Assembly: GCF_014193655.1 (NCBI RefSeq)
Contig: NZ_JACHZQ010000001.1
Location: forward strand, 1,302,001-1,366,000
Length of the DNA stretch: 64,000 nt
Direction of reading: 5' to 3'
From: Rhizobium sp. BK313
GTDB lineage: Bacteria; Pseudomonadota; Alphaproteobacteria; Rhizobiales; Rhizobiaceae
In this document: piece after piece, positions 9,810 through 18,632 of the stretch
Layout of the letters: each line of letters begins with the position of its first letter
Position numbering within the stretch: position 1 is the first letter of the stretch
The notes under the pieces: model-generated
The model's input: the letters and a program-made list of their open reading frames with translations, nothing else
Databases searched by the model: none
What the model was told of the DNA's origin: nothing
Position numbers and translations under genes: made by a program

Positions 9810-10481
9810 TCAGGCGGCGATCACGTCGAGGGCGGAGGCGAAGAGGCCGCGACCGTCGGAGCCGCCGTGGGCCGCTTCGATCAGGTTCTCCGGATGCGGC
9901 ATCATGCCAAGCACATTGCCCTTGGCGTTGATGATGGCAGCGATATCATTGATGGAACCATTCGGATTGGTGCCTTCGGCGTAGCGGAAGACCACCTGGC
10001 CCTTGCCTTCGACCGTCGCCAGCGTCTCCGCATCAGCAAAGTAGTTGCCATCATGATGAGCGACGGGGCAGCGGATCACCTGACCTTTGGCATAGGCGCG
10101 GGTGAAATCCGTTTCCGCATTGGCTACTTCCAGCTTGATCTCGCGGCAGACGAACTTCAGCGAGGCATTGCGCATCAGGGCGCCGGGCAACATGCCGGCT
10201 TCCAAGAGAATCTGGAAGCCGTTGCAGACGCCGAGAACCTTGACGCCCTTGTCGGCCTTCTCCTTGATCGCCTGCATGACCGGCATGCGGGCTGCAATCG
10301 CGCCGCAGCGCAGATAATCGCCGTAGGAAAAGCCACCGGGAATGACGATCAGGTCGACATCCGGAATCTCGGTTTCCGTCTGCCAGACCGTGATGGGTGC
10401 GTGGCCTGAAATCTTGGTCAGAGCCGCAATCATGTCGCGATCGCGATTGAGGCCGGGGAGCTGGACGACTGCTGATTTCAT
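9810..10481 (-). CDS. purQ: Phosphoribosylformylglycinamidine synthase, glutaminase subunit
   Basis: A 223-aa class I glutamine amidotransferase with the nucleophile Cys86 in VLGVCNGFQ and the His-Glu pair in MMPHPENL near the C-terminus. It supplies ammonia to PurL in the FGAR to FGAM step. The start at 10481 gives the normal family length; a frame to 10511 adds ten atypical residues. It is downstream of purC and purS on the same strand, about 104 bp after purS, and forms the purC-purS-purQ unit. Confidence 0.97.
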   Translation of the reverse strand: MKSAVVQLPGLNRDRDMIAALTKISGHAPITVWQTETEIPDVDLIVIPGGFSYGDYLRCGAIAARMPVMQAIKEKADKGVKVLGVCNGFQILLEAGMLPGALMRNASLKFVCREIKLEVANAETDFTRAYAKGQVIRCPVAHHDGNYFADAETLATVEGKGQVVFRYAEGTNPNGSINDIAAIINAKGNVLGMMPHPENLIEAAHGGSDGRGLFASALDVIAA

Positions 10482-10585
10482 GATGCTGTTCCCGAGATAG
10501 GCGAAAGACACTGGCTAGGAATGGGATCGGCGAGCCATACCTCATTGTCCATGACAAAGAAAGAATGGCCCCCGGAAAACGGCAA

Positions 10586-10828
10586 TCAGTCGATCGATAT
10601 GCTGAAATTCTCGATCACCGTGTTGGCGAGCAGCTTTTCGCACATGGCTTTCAGGTCAGCTTCGGCCTTGACCTTGTCGGCGCCGTCAAGCTCCAGGTCG
10701 AAGACCTTGCCTTGGCGAACCTGATGAACGCCGTCAAAGCCGAGGGCGCCAAGCGCACCTTCGATTGCCTTGCCCTGCGGATCGAGAACGCCGTTCTTCA
10801 GCGTGACGGTTACACGAGCCTTGATCAC
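10586..10828 (-). CDS. purS: Phosphoribosylformylglycinamidine synthase subunit PurS
   Basis: An 80-aa protein matching PurS, the small bridging subunit that lets small-type PurL and PurQ form the active FGAM synthase complex. The pattern KARVTVTLKNGVLDPQGKAIE at the N-terminus and the GKVFDLELDG strand are diagnostic. It starts 17 bp after the purC stop and so is translationally close to it. Confidence 0.96.
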   Translation of the reverse strand: MIKARVTVTLKNGVLDPQGKAIEGALGALGFDGVHQVRQGKVFDLELDGADKVKAEADLKAMCEKLLANTVIENFSISID

Positions 10829-10845
10829 GATTGTCCTTCCTGCGC

Positions 10846-11610
10846 TTACTTGACGAGAACCGGGCCCGTGCCGCGCACGGGTTCGTTTTCATTGATGATG
10901 CCGAGACGGCGGGCGACTTCGGAGTAGGCTTCCAGCAGGCCGCCCATGTCACGGCGGAAGCGATCCTTGTCCATCTTCTCGTGGGTTTCGATGTCCCAGA
11001 GGCGGCAGGAGTCCGGCGAGATCTCGTCGGCCAGGATGATACGCATCATGTCGCCTTCGAACAGGCGGCCGCATTCGATCTTGAAGTCGACGAGCTGGAT
11101 GCCGACACCGAGGAAGAGGCCGGTCATGAAATCGTTGACACGGATGGCGAGTGCCATGATGTCATCGAGCTCGGCCGGATTGGCCCAGCCGAAAGCAGTG
11201 ATGTGCTCTTCGGAGACCATGGGGTCTTCGAGCGCGTCGGACTTGTAGTAGAATTCGATGATCGAGCGCGGCAGCACGACGCCTTCCTCGATGCCGAGGC
11301 GCTTGGCGAGCGAACCGGCGGCAACGTTGCGCACGACGATCTCGAGCGGAATCATCTCCACTTCCTTGATCAACTGCTCGCGCATGTTGAGACGACGGAT
11401 GAAGTGCGTGGGAATGCCGATCTTATTCAAATGGCTGAAAATGTATTCGCAGATACGATTGTTCAGAACGCCCTTGCCATCGATGACTTCGTGTTTCTTC
11501 TTGTTGAAGGCGGTGGCATCATCCTTGAAAAATTGGATCAGCGTGCCCGGCTCAGGCCCTTCGTAAAGGATCTTGGCCTTGCCCTCGTAAATACGGCGGC
11601 GACGGTTCAT
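10846..11610 (-). CDS. purC: SAICAR synthetase (phosphoribosylaminoimidazole-succinocarboxamide synthase)
   Basis: A 254-aa protein with the SAICAR synthetase landmarks: [14 protein letters not shown] at the N-terminus, [24 protein letters not shown] and the VDFKIECGR segment. It joins CAIR and aspartate with ATP to form SAICAR in purine synthesis. It is the first gene of the purC-purS-purQ unit. A promoter with the same layout as that of purB lies at 11673-11700. Confidence 0.97.
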   Translation of the reverse strand: MNRRRRIYEGKAKILYEGPEPGTLIQFFKDDATAFNKKKHEVIDGKGVLNNRICEYIFSHLNKIGIPTHFIRRLNMREQLIKEVEMIPLEIVVRNVAAGSLAKRLGIEEGVVLPRSIIEFYYKSDALEDPMVSEEHITAFGWANPAELDDIMALAIRVNDFMTGLFLGVGIQLVDFKIECGRLFEGDMMRIILADEISPDSCRLWDIETHEKMDKDRFRRDMGGLLEAYSEVARRLGIINENEPVRGTGPVLVK

Positions 11611-11672
11611 TGGTATTGTTCTCTGTCGTTAGCGCTCTGAGATAGCGCAAGTGGATCGATCTGTGGGCGTCC

Positions 11673-11700
11673 CCATAACGGATAAGAAGCGAATTCACAA
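11673..11700 (-). promoter_or_regulatory. Predicted sigma-70-type promoter of purC
   Basis: On the minus strand TTGTGA (11700-11695), a 16-bp spacer and TTATGG (11678-11673) lie about 65 bp upstream of the purC start. The purB promoter has the same layout and the same GTTATGGGG-R-CGCC extension. Confidence 0.5.
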
Positions 11701-11871
11701 TCCGCCAGCGCCTCCTTCCTCGGAAATCCGGCTTTGGTTCTATACCAATGCGAGAATCGGGATCCTGTCCTCTCATGTTCTACAGGCTTTTATTTGACGA
11801 TGGAATGAAGCCGCCCCGTACTTCACAGGCTGGTGGGCCGGCTTGTGCCATTGTATCACGCTCGGCCGCAA

Positions 11872-12426
11872 TCATGGCTTGAGTTGACTGAGAAACTTGG
11901 CAAAGACCATCGTGCCTTCCGGCCAGGGACCATGGCCGGAATCGGCATTGATATGGCCGGCCTCGCCAGCGTCGATCAACAGCGAACCCCAGCTACCGGC
12001 TATGTCGTCGGCGTGCTCGTAGCTGCCGAAGGGATCGTTGCGGCTGGCGATAGTGATAGAGGGAAAAGGCAGAGGATCGCGCGGGTAGGGACCGAACGTC
12101 ATCAGATGCTTCGGCCTGATCTTCGGATTGGCGACATCGGGCGGCGCAACGAAGAAGGCGCCGGCGACCTTATTGCGGAAATGCGGGATCGCGTGGATCA
12201 CCGAGGGTACGCCAAGCGAATGCGCCACCAGCACCACCGGCCGGCCCGAAGCATTCACTTCTTCGGCAATGCGGGCAACCCAATCCTCGCGCACGGGCTT
12301 CGACCATTCGGCCTGCTCCACTCGCCGCGCCGTCGAGAGCTTCTGCTCCCAGCGCGTCTGCCAGTGGTCCGGGCCGGAATTCGTGTATCCGGGAATGATG
12401 AGGATATTTGCGTCAGAGGCTTTCAT
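11872..12426 (-). CDS. Serine hydrolase, RBBP9/YdeN family
   Basis: A 184-aa alpha/beta hydrolase. The N-terminal strand and oxyanion region (ILIIPGYTNSGPDHWQ) and the nucleophile elbow AHSLG with Ser70 are typical of the RBBP9/YdeN group; Asp (ASRNDPF) and His (GEAGHINADSG) complete a plausible triad. These are cytosolic hydrolases of poorly defined substrate. The start at 12426 is chosen because the family motif begins right after it; the frame continues upstream to 12573, and no strong ribosome-binding site separates the options. It stands alone, divergent from the DUF2189 gene. Confidence 0.85.
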   Translation of the reverse strand: MKASDANILIIPGYTNSGPDHWQTRWEQKLSTARRVEQAEWSKPVREDWVARIAEEVNASGRPVVLVAHSLGVPSVIHAIPHFRNKVAGAFFVAPPDVANPKIRPKHLMTFGPYPRDPLPFPSITIASRNDPFGSYEHADDIAGSWGSLLIDAGEAGHINADSGHGPWPEGTMVFAKFLSQLKP

Positions 12427-12601
12427 GATGGCGCCGATTTGGAAAGGGAAGACCGAGGTGTCAAGGGAAAAGGCGACAATTACGGCAAAATTTGCTAGCA
12501 TCGCGGCTGCCGGTAGCGATTGATGATGTCGGCGCCTCTTCTGCCCGACGTTTTCGTGCTGCCAGCTAAACACATATAGGCTGATGTGGAGGAGGAATAC
12601 T

Positions 12602-13408
12602 ATGACGGCATTTCATGTCATGGCTGGCGCAAACAACACCTTTACGCGTCCGGCCATCCGCAAGATCGGCATTGCCGATCTCGTCGATGCCTTGAAACTC
12701 GGGCTGGACGATTTTAGCGAAAAACCATCGCATTATGTATTCCTGTGTCTCATGTATCCGATCGCGGGCATTGCGCTGGCGGTCTGGAGCTCTGGTGAAG
12801 ATCTGCTGCCGTTGCTCTTTCCGCTGATGTCCGGTTTTGCGTTGCTTGGACCGTTGGCGGCGATCGGCCTCTATGAGATCAGCCGACGGCGGGAAAAGGG
12901 GCTCGACACATCGTGGCGGCATGCTTTCGACGTGCGCTTTTCGCCGGCGTTGCCGTCCATCATTGCGGTCGGCATCATGCTGTTTGGCTTCTTCATCGTT
13001 TGGCTGGTCGTGGCGCAAAATATCTATACCGCCTTTCTCGGCGACGCCGTTCCGGCAAGGCTGTCGTCCTTCGTGGCGAACGTGTTGACGACGCCTGAGG
13101 GCGTGGCGATGATGTTCTGGGGCAATCTCGTCGGCTTCGTCTTTGCGCTCATCGTACTGGCTACAACTGTCGTCACCTTCCCGCTGCTGCTTGACCGTGA
13201 TGTCGGAGCCGTGGCGGCGATCGACGCCAGCATCCGCGCGACGCTGATCAATCCGGTGCCGGTGTTGGCTTGGGGCCTCATCGTGGCCGTGCTTCTTGTC
13301 ATCGGTACAATCCCGATCTTTGCGGGGCTTGCCGTGGTCATGCCTATTCTCGGGCATGCCACCTGGCATCTCTATCGCAAGCTCGTGGCGCCGGCCGTTG
13401 TGAGCTAA
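12602..13408 (+). CDS. DUF2189 integral membrane protein
   Basis: A 268-aa inner-membrane protein with about six hydrophobic segments. The N-terminal part (DLVDALKLGLDDFSEKPSHY) and the cytoplasmic GLYEISRRREKG motif are characteristic of DUF2189, a family often near respiratory genes but of unknown function. The start is unambiguous: GGAGGAGGAATACT precedes ATG 12602. No operon partner is visible. The large open frame on the opposite strand is a shadow. Confidence 0.85.
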   Translation: MTAFHVMAGANNTFTRPAIRKIGIADLVDALKLGLDDFSEKPSHYVFLCLMYPIAGIALAVWSSGEDLLPLLFPLMSGFALLGPLAAIGLYEISRRREKGLDTSWRHAFDVRFSPALPSIIAVGIMLFGFFIVWLVVAQNIYTAFLGDAVPARLSSFVANVLTTPEGVAMMFWGNLVGFVFALIVLATTVVTFPLLLDRDVGAVAAIDASIRATLINPVPVLAWGLIVAVLLVIGTIPIFAGLAVVMPILGHATWHLYRKLVAPAVVS

Positions 13409-13483
13409 ATCAGCCGTGAAATTGTTCCAGCGGATAGCATGGAACCGCCAATGACTTTGCAACGTTGATCCGCATTACATCGC

Positions 13484-13519
13484 CGCATCTCCCGAATTCC
13501 AAGAAATTCGGGAGATGCG
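13484..13519. repeat. Perfect 15-bp inverted repeat with 6-nt loop
   Basis: CGCATCTCCCGAATT (13484-13498) and AATTCGGGAGATGCG (13505-13519) are exact reverse complements around a 6-nt loop, 75 bp after the DUF2189 stop and 72 bp before the next start. No T-tract follows. It may be a terminator, an mRNA stabiliser or an operator. Confidence 0.6.
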
Positions 13520-13590
13520 TGCGGATGTAGGCTTTGCTTCGACCTCTGCATGTCCGTTCCGGGCATGCGGCTCAACCGGAGATGCGGATC

Positions 13591-14061
13591 ATGGCAAGGC
13601 TCAGGCATATTTTCACCCGTTTTGCCACCATCGTCTCGGAATGGGCAGGCAAACCTGTGGTCTTCATACTGGCTCTACTGTCGGTGGTCGTTTGGGGTAT
13701 CACCGGACCGTTCTTCGCCTTTTCCGAGACCTGGCAGCTGGTCATCAATACCGGCACGACCATCGTCACCTTTCTGATGGTCTTCTTGCTGCAGAACGCG
13801 CAGACGCGCGATACCCGCGCCATTCAAGCCAAGCTCAACGAACTCATCTTGACCAGTGCCGCCGAAAACCGTTTCATCGGTATCGAGAACCTCGACGAAG
13901 AAGATTTGAAACATCTCGATCGATTGGTGGCGAAGGCAGCCAAACGCAGTGAGGACAGGCCAGCCGGCGACAAGGAAGAGGGCGAGGGGGCCAGGAAACC
14001 GCAGGCAAAACAGAAAAGGCGACGCGTTGTCAGCGCCGCCCAGTCAAATCTCGATCAGTAG
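13591..14061 (+). CDS. Low-affinity iron permease family protein
   Basis: A 156-aa protein of the small 'low affinity iron permease' family: FTRFATIVSEWAGKP, then two hydrophobic helices with WGITGPFFAFSETWQLVINTG, then FLMVFLLQNAQTRDTRAIQAKLNEL. The lysine/arginine-rich tail from about residue 115 is cytoplasmic. The family name derives from a fungal similarity; an iron transport role for bacterial members is not well established. ATG 13591 has GGAG at 9-nt spacing; the ATG at 13582 is too close to that site. It converges with purB. Confidence 0.75.
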   Translation: MARLRHIFTRFATIVSEWAGKPVVFILALLSVVVWGITGPFFAFSETWQLVINTGTTIVTFLMVFLLQNAQTRDTRAIQAKLNELILTSAAENRFIGIENLDEEDLKHLDRLVAKAAKRSEDRPAGDKEEGEGARKPQAKQKRRRVVSAAQSNLDQ

Positions 14062-14072
14062 GTCAGTTGACC

Positions 14073-15374
14073 CTAGCCAAACACACGCTTGAAGATCGTG
14101 TCGACGTGCTTGGTGTGGTAGCCCAAGTCGAACTTTTCGCGGATGTCCTCTTCCGACAGCGCAGCACGGACTTCCTGGTCGGCGAGCAGTTCCTCGAGGA
14201 AGTCCTTGCCCTGTTCCCAGACCTTCATTGCGTTACGCTGGACGAGGTGATAGGCATCCTCGCGGGAAACGCCGGCTTGGGTGAGTGCCAGCAGTACGCG
14301 CTGCGAATGAACAAGTCCGCGGAACTTGTTCAAATTCTTCATCATGTTGTCCGGGTAGACCAAGAGCTTGTCGACGACGCTGGTCAGCCGCGCGAGCGCG
14401 AAATCGAGCGTGACCGTCGCATCCGGGCCGATCATGCGCTCGACGGAAGAGTGGGAAATATCGCGCTCATGCCACAGCGCCACGTTCTCCATCGCCGGTA
14501 TGGCGTAGGAGCGGACCATGCGGGCAAGGCCGGTCAGGTTTTCGGTCAGCACCGGATTGCGCTTGTGCGGCATGGCCGACGAACCCTTCTGGCCGGGGGA
14601 GAAATATTCCTCGGCCTCCAGCACTTCGGTGCGCTGCAGATGGCGGATCTCCACGGAAAGGCGTTCGATCGAAGAGGCGACGACGCCGAGCGTGGCAAAG
14701 AACATGGCGTGACGATCGCGCGGAATGACCTGGGTCGACACCGGCTCAGGCTTCAGGCCCAGGGCAGCCGCAACGTGTTCCTCGACGCGTGGGTCGATAT
14801 TGGCGAAGGTCCCGACGGCGCCGGAGATGGCGCAGGTGGCGACTTCCTCGCGCGCAGCGATCAGGCGCTGCTTGCAGCGTTCGAATTCGGCATAGGCGAG
14901 CGCCAGCTTGACGCCGAAGGTGATCGGTTCGGCATGAATGCCGTGCGAACGGCCGATGGTAACGGTGTCCTTGTGCTCGAAGGCGCGGCGCTTCAGCGCT
15001 TCCAGGAGCTTGTCGACATCGGCCAGCAGGATATCGGTGGCACGGACGAGCTGAACGTTGAAGCACGTGTCCAACACGTCCGAGGAGGTCATGCCCTGGT
15101 GCACGAAGCGGGCGTCGGGACCGACAATCTCCGCAAGATGCGTCAGGAAGGCGATGACGTCGTGCTTGGTGACGGCCTCGATCTCATCGATGCGGGCAAC
15201 GTCGAAAGTTGCCTTGCCGCCTTTTTCCCAGATGGTTTCGGCCGCCGACTTCGGGATGACGCCAAGTTCGGCCAGCGCATCGCAAGCATGAGCCTCGATC
15301 TCGAACCAGATGCGAAACTTGGTTTCGGGCGACCAGATGGCGACCATTTCCGGTCGGGAGTAGCGCGGGATCAT
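14073..15374 (-). CDS. purB: Adenylosuccinate lyase
   Basis: A 433-aa member of the fumarase/aspartase superfamily acting twice in purine synthesis (SAICAR to AICAR; adenylosuccinate to AMP). It shows the catalytic TSSDVLDT segment, RSHGIHAEP with the conserved His, and the superfamily signature [11 protein letters not shown]. The start at 15374 ([10 protein letters not shown]) fits the family; an upstream ATG frame adds 11 residues. A promoter resembling that of purC lies at 15421-15448. A 602-codon open frame on the other strand is a shadow of this GC-rich gene. Confidence 0.97.
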   Translation of the reverse strand: MIPRYSRPEMVAIWSPETKFRIWFEIEAHACDALAELGVIPKSAAETIWEKGGKATFDVARIDEIEAVTKHDVIAFLTHLAEIVGPDARFVHQGMTSSDVLDTCFNVQLVRATDILLADVDKLLEALKRRAFEHKDTVTIGRSHGIHAEPITFGVKLALAYAEFERCKQRLIAAREEVATCAISGAVGTFANIDPRVEEHVAAALGLKPEPVSTQVIPRDRHAMFFATLGVVASSIERLSVEIRHLQRTEVLEAEEYFSPGQKGSSAMPHKRNPVLTENLTGLARMVRSYAIPAMENVALWHERDISHSSVERMIGPDATVTLDFALARLTSVVDKLLVYPDNMMKNLNKFRGLVHSQRVLLALTQAGVSREDAYHLVQRNAMKVWEQGKDFLEELLADQEVRAALSEEDIREKFDLGYHTKHVDTIFKRVFG

Positions 15375-15420
15375 GGGCTCAAAGCTTTCTTGGGTAGCGG
15401 GAAACAAATCCTCGGCGCCC

Positions 15421-15448
15421 CCATAACAAAGACGCGAGGCAATCTCAA
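15421..15448 (-). promoter_or_regulatory. Predicted sigma-70-type promoter of purB
   Basis: On the minus strand TTGAGA (15448-15443), a 16-bp spacer and TTATGG (15426-15421) lie about 50 bp upstream of the purB start, with GTTATGGGGGCGCC downstream as in the purC promoter. Confidence 0.5.
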
Positions 15449-15476
15449 TGTTTCTTGGCTCAATCTTTCGTTCGGT

Positions 15477-15998
15477 TCAACGCATATGTCTGGCGAGATA
15501 AAGGCTTACTGCCGCCAGGAAGACGAAGCCGAATGGCAGAAACAGGCCAAGACCGAGGATGGCGAACTGGTAGACGGCGCTGGCGCTGGTAAAGACAAAC
15601 TGAAATGCCCAGACGAGCGTGCCGAAGGGGGCATGCCAGCGTGCATAGAACCAGCGATAGTCCATGGCGAAGAGAAAAGCCGTCATGGCGACGGTGCCCA
15701 GCGACAGCGCCAGGAAGAAAGCCGCAAAACGCGCTTCGAGCGGCCGGCGGTGCGCAAGCAGCCGTGCCAGCGGCAGCATGAGCGGCCAAGCAAACGCGCC
15801 GCCGAGAAAATAGACCATTATGAGAGCGGGCAGGTGGCTCGTCAGAAGACCGTTGCGCAGATAGAGCACCGATAGCGCGGAACTTGCCATCGCCGCGCCC
15901 CAGGCGGGCGCTCCGAACAGGAGCTGTCGTGAGGACGGGACGGCTGCCCTCAGCCTCCCGGTCGTCGCGACAGCGCTGGCCGGATTAATTTGATCCAA
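15477..15998 (-). CDS. Hypothetical integral membrane protein
   Basis: About 173 aa, with four likely membrane segments (around [51 protein letters not shown] and a long C-terminal pair). I do not recognise the family. The start is uncertain: a TTG at 15998 overlaps the end of rpe by 14 bp and has GAGG at 5 nt, and the sequence after it ([13 protein letters not shown]) reads as real coding sequence. The first in-frame ATG (15890) would cut the first membrane segment. It is probably translated in one unit with rpe. Confidence 0.65.
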   Translation of the reverse strand: MDQINPASAVATTGRLRAAVPSSRQLLFGAPAWGAAMASSALSVLYLRNGLLTSHLPALIMVYFLGGAFAWPLMLPLARLLAHRRPLEARFAAFFLALSLGTVAMTAFLFAMDYRWFYARWHAPFGTLVWAFQFVFTSASAVYQFAILGLGLFLPFGFVFLAAVSLYLARHMR

Positions 15999-16671
15999 CG
16001 CGGCCTCGTTCTGCCGCAGTGCGCAGGTCGGAAATCGTCTGCCGATAGGCTTCGACGGATTCACCTTTGAAGATCGCGGAGCCGGCGACGAGGACGTTGG
16101 CGCCGGCGGCAGTGACGATCGGAGCCGTGTCGGCTGTGACGCCGCCATCCACCTCGAGCTCGATCGGGCGGTCCCCGATCAGCAACTTCGCATTCCGGAT
16201 CTTGTCGGCCATGGCGGGGATGAATTTCTGGCCGCCGAAGCCGGGATTGACCGACATGATCAGGATCAGGTCGATATCATCCAGCACGTTTTCGAGAACG
16301 GACAGCGGCGTTGCGGGATTGAGAGTGACGCCGACTTTCTTGCCCAGATGGCGAATGGTCTGCAGCGAGCGATGCAAATGTAGGCCGGCTTCGGCATGAA
16401 CGGTGATCCGATCGCAGCCCGCCTTGGCGAAGGCTTCGAGATAGGGATCGGCGGGCGAGATCATCAGATGGCAGTCGAAGGTCGCTTTGGTATAGGAGCG
16501 TAGCGACTTGATGACATCGGGACCGAACGAGATGTTCGGCACGAAATGTCCGTCCATGACGTCGAGATGAATCCAGTCCGCGCCAGCCTCGGTCACATCT
16601 CTGACTTCCTGCCCGAGGTTGGCGAAATCGGCCGCGAGGATGGAGGGAGCAATGCGGATCGGCAAGGTCAT
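15985..16671 (-). CDS. rpe: Ribulose-phosphate 3-epimerase
   Basis: A 228-aa TIM-barrel enzyme of the pentose phosphate pathway interconverting ribulose-5-P and xylulose-5-P. It has the family landmarks [14 protein letters not shown], the metal-site segment [27 protein letters not shown] and EVDGGV. ATG 16671 gives normal length; the frame extends to 16731 without a reason to use it. It is followed by an overlapping membrane-protein gene and preceded by a periplasmic binding protein gene on the same strand. Confidence 0.96.
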   Translation of the reverse strand: MTLPIRIAPSILAADFANLGQEVRDVTEAGADWIHLDVMDGHFVPNISFGPDVIKSLRSYTKATFDCHLMISPADPYLEAFAKAGCDRITVHAEAGLHLHRSLQTIRHLGKKVGVTLNPATPLSVLENVLDDIDLILIMSVNPGFGGQKFIPAMADKIRNAKLLIGDRPIELEVDGGVTADTAPIVTAAGANVLVAGSAIFKGESVEAYRQTISDLRTAAERGRVGSN

Positions 16672-16764
16672 GAGATGGCTGAACTCCGTCTGATTTTTTC
16701 GCGCTTGGCTTATCACCGCTTCGGCAGGCAAACAACCTGGTCTGCTAGACTTGCACGAACCCGA

Positions 16765-17847
16765 TCAGTTCGACGGCGATGTCAGCGGCACAAAAGCATT
16801 GCCGCGCCATTCCAGCAGCCGGTAGGGATTTTCCGTCAATTCGTGGTTCTGACCAAAGGTGATTGGGCCGATCGGCGTCTGAAAGACTGTGCCGATCAGT
16901 TTGTCGGCAACCGGCTTGTTTTCCGCCTTGGCACTTTCCGCCGCCTGGCTGGCAATCAGCGCGGCAGCCGCGGCCGGCAGAACATAGCCGTCCGGCTCAA
17001 TGCCGTTGGTACGCATCGCCTGGACCGTCGCTTGGGCCACGGGCAGGCTGGCGTAATCGGGGAGGGCGACGGCCTGCACGCCGTCCAGCAGAGGCACCGG
17101 CTGATTGGCAGCGCGCATCGCGTCACCTCCCATCAGCATCAACGGGATATTCTCGTTGCGGGCGTCGCGCGCGATGACTGCTACATCGCTGCGGTCGCCG
17201 CCGACGAATACACGGGTGGCGCCGGCCTTCTTCAGCCGGCGGACAAGGGCGATCTGCTGTTCCTGGCCCGGGCGATAGGTGTCGGTGAAGACCGGTTTCA
17301 GGCCTTTCTCCTCCACCGCATTACGCACCGCCTCCACCAATTCGCGACCGTGGATCGTACCATCTTCGATGAAGGCCATCGGCTCGGCCGCCCAATTCTT
17401 CAGGATGGTATCGACAACCATTGCCGCTTCAGCGCTATCAACCGGAGCAAGGCGGAAAAATGGCCAGCCGTTCTTCAGGGCATCCTCCATCACGATATGG
17501 GAACGCACGGAAACGGTAATGACGGGAATGCCTGCCTCCTTCAGCCGCGGCAGTGCACCTTCCAGTGTCTCGCTGCAGAGAAAGCCGATGGCAACCTGCG
17601 CCTTGGCAGTGATCAACGCCTCGGCCACCGCCCGGCCGCCATCCTCCGTGCAGGGTTCGTCGAGGACGGTCGCGGAGTCCTTCAGGGCCTGCACCTGGAA
17701 ATTGGCGCCTGAGGTAATCTCTGCGCCGAGAGATGCAAAGTTTCCATCCTGCGGCGCGACGATGCCGATATTGACGCCCGCAGCATGACTACTGCCGGCT
17801 GCCAGAAGCAGCGCGATCAGGAGCGATGTGCGACGCAGAACGTTCAT
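16765..17847 (-). CDS. Periplasmic substrate-binding protein, branched-chain amino acid (type I) family
   Basis: A 360-aa protein with a clear signal peptide (MNVLRRTSLLIALLLAAGSSHA) followed by a Peripla_BP_6-type domain (GVNIGIVAPQDGNFASLGAEI, later GATRVFVGGDRSD). Such proteins deliver ligands to ABC importers, but no permease or ATPase genes lie nearby, so it is an orphan binding protein. It could serve a remote transporter or a sensory role. Ligand unknown. It is divergent from the flavin reductase gene with 144 bp between them. Confidence 0.87.
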   Translation of the reverse strand: MNVLRRTSLLIALLLAAGSSHAAGVNIGIVAPQDGNFASLGAEITSGANFQVQALKDSATVLDEPCTEDGGRAVAEALITAKAQVAIGFLCSETLEGALPRLKEAGIPVITVSVRSHIVMEDALKNGWPFFRLAPVDSAEAAMVVDTILKNWAAEPMAFIEDGTIHGRELVEAVRNAVEEKGLKPVFTDTYRPGQEQQIALVRRLKKAGATRVFVGGDRSDVAVIARDARNENIPLMLMGGDAMRAANQPVPLLDGVQAVALPDYASLPVAQATVQAMRTNGIEPDGYVLPAAAAALIASQAAESAKAENKPVADKLIGTVFQTPIGPITFGQNHELTENPYRLLEWRGNAFVPLTSPSN

Positions 17848-17991
17848 AGACTAGGTATCCCGGATAATTCTTCTGCCCTTTTATCCGCCTGAAAGTCGCC
17901 GTCAAAGAAAAAGCAGCGAAATCACTCTGATTTCAATATTCCTATTGTAGAAAAGCTAACATCTGGCCGCCATATTGAACGAAAACGAGAA

Positions 17992-18510
17992 ATGACGAAA
18001 ACGAGGGAAGCAATCGTGCTAGACAGGCAGCGTATGGATCCGGCGCTCTATCGCGACGCCATGAGCCGTTATGCGGGGCATGTGCAGCTAGTGACCACGG
18101 CGCTTGGCAACGAACGGCGCGGAGTCACCATCACGGCTGCCTGCTCGGTCTCGGACAATCCCGCCATGCTCCTGATCTGCCTCAACAACAGCAACGCGAA
18201 GAACGAGATCTTCTTCAACAGCGGCATCTTCGCGCTGAATGCGCTCGGCGCCCATCACCAGGCGCTCGCCGACGCTTTTTCCGGCAAAACGAATATGACC
18301 AATGACGAGCGCTTCGCCACCGGCACATTCGATACGCTGGTTACCGGTGCGCCGGTGCTCGCCGATGCACTGGCCGCCTTCGATTGCCGTGTCACCGAAA
18401 TCAAACGGGCTTCAACGCATAACATCATCTTCGGCGAAGTCGTGGCGGTGCATTTCAGTGAAACAAAGCCGGCGCTGCTCTATTTGAACCGGGACTATCA
18501 CACGTTATAA
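17992..18510 (+). CDS. Flavin reductase domain protein
   Basis: A protein of up to 172 aa with a single flavin-reductase (FMN-binding split-barrel) domain: RYAGHVQLVTTALGNERRGVTITAACSVS and the later HHQALADAFSG and HNIIFGEV segments. Family members supply reduced FMN to two-component monooxygenases using NAD(P)H; the partner is not in the window. The ATG at 17992 has only GAGA before it; a GTG at 18016 has a better GAGG at 9 nt and may be the true start, giving 164 aa. It is followed by a palindromic repeat and the MoxR operon. Confidence 0.87.
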   Translation: MTKTREAIVLDRQRMDPALYRDAMSRYAGHVQLVTTALGNERRGVTITAACSVSDNPAMLLICLNNSNAKNEIFFNSGIFALNALGAHHQALADAFSGKTNMTNDERFATGTFDTLVTGAPVLADALAAFDCRVTEIKRASTHNIIFGEVVAVHFSETKPALLYLNRDYHTL

Positions 18511-18518
18511 CCTCCCTA

Positions 18519-18621
18519 GTGCATGACCCCTTAGATCGGAATCGATCCAAGGAAAGGATTATGCACCAGTTTGAAGTGTTACTGCGTCCTTGCGCGTCCG
18601 ATGGGCCGCGCGGCGCAGTAA
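18519..18621 (+). repeat. Composite palindromic intergenic repeat, RIME-like
   Basis: Two hairpins in tandem. The first, 18519-18566, is bounded by GTGCAT and ATGCAC with an inner CTTAGATCG/CGATCCAAG stem. The second, 18579-18621, is bounded by perfect TTACTGCG/CGCAGTAA arms with an inner GCGCG-type stem. The layout resembles intergenic palindromic repeats spread through rhizobial genomes (RIME-type). It ends 12 bp before the MoxR start codon. Confidence 0.6.
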
Positions 18622-18632
18622 TGGGAGAGATT

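Noticed and set aside
12566..13462. A 298-codon frame on the minus strand antisense to the DUF2189 gene
   Set aside because: The plus-strand gene has a strong ribosome-binding site and membrane helices; the antisense product is highly charged low-complexity sequence.
14067..15875. A 602-codon open frame on the plus strand antisense to purB
   Set aside because: It covers purB exactly, its translation has no recognisable domain or hydrophobic pattern, and purB is complete on the other strand. GC-rich codon bias leaves the antisense frame open.
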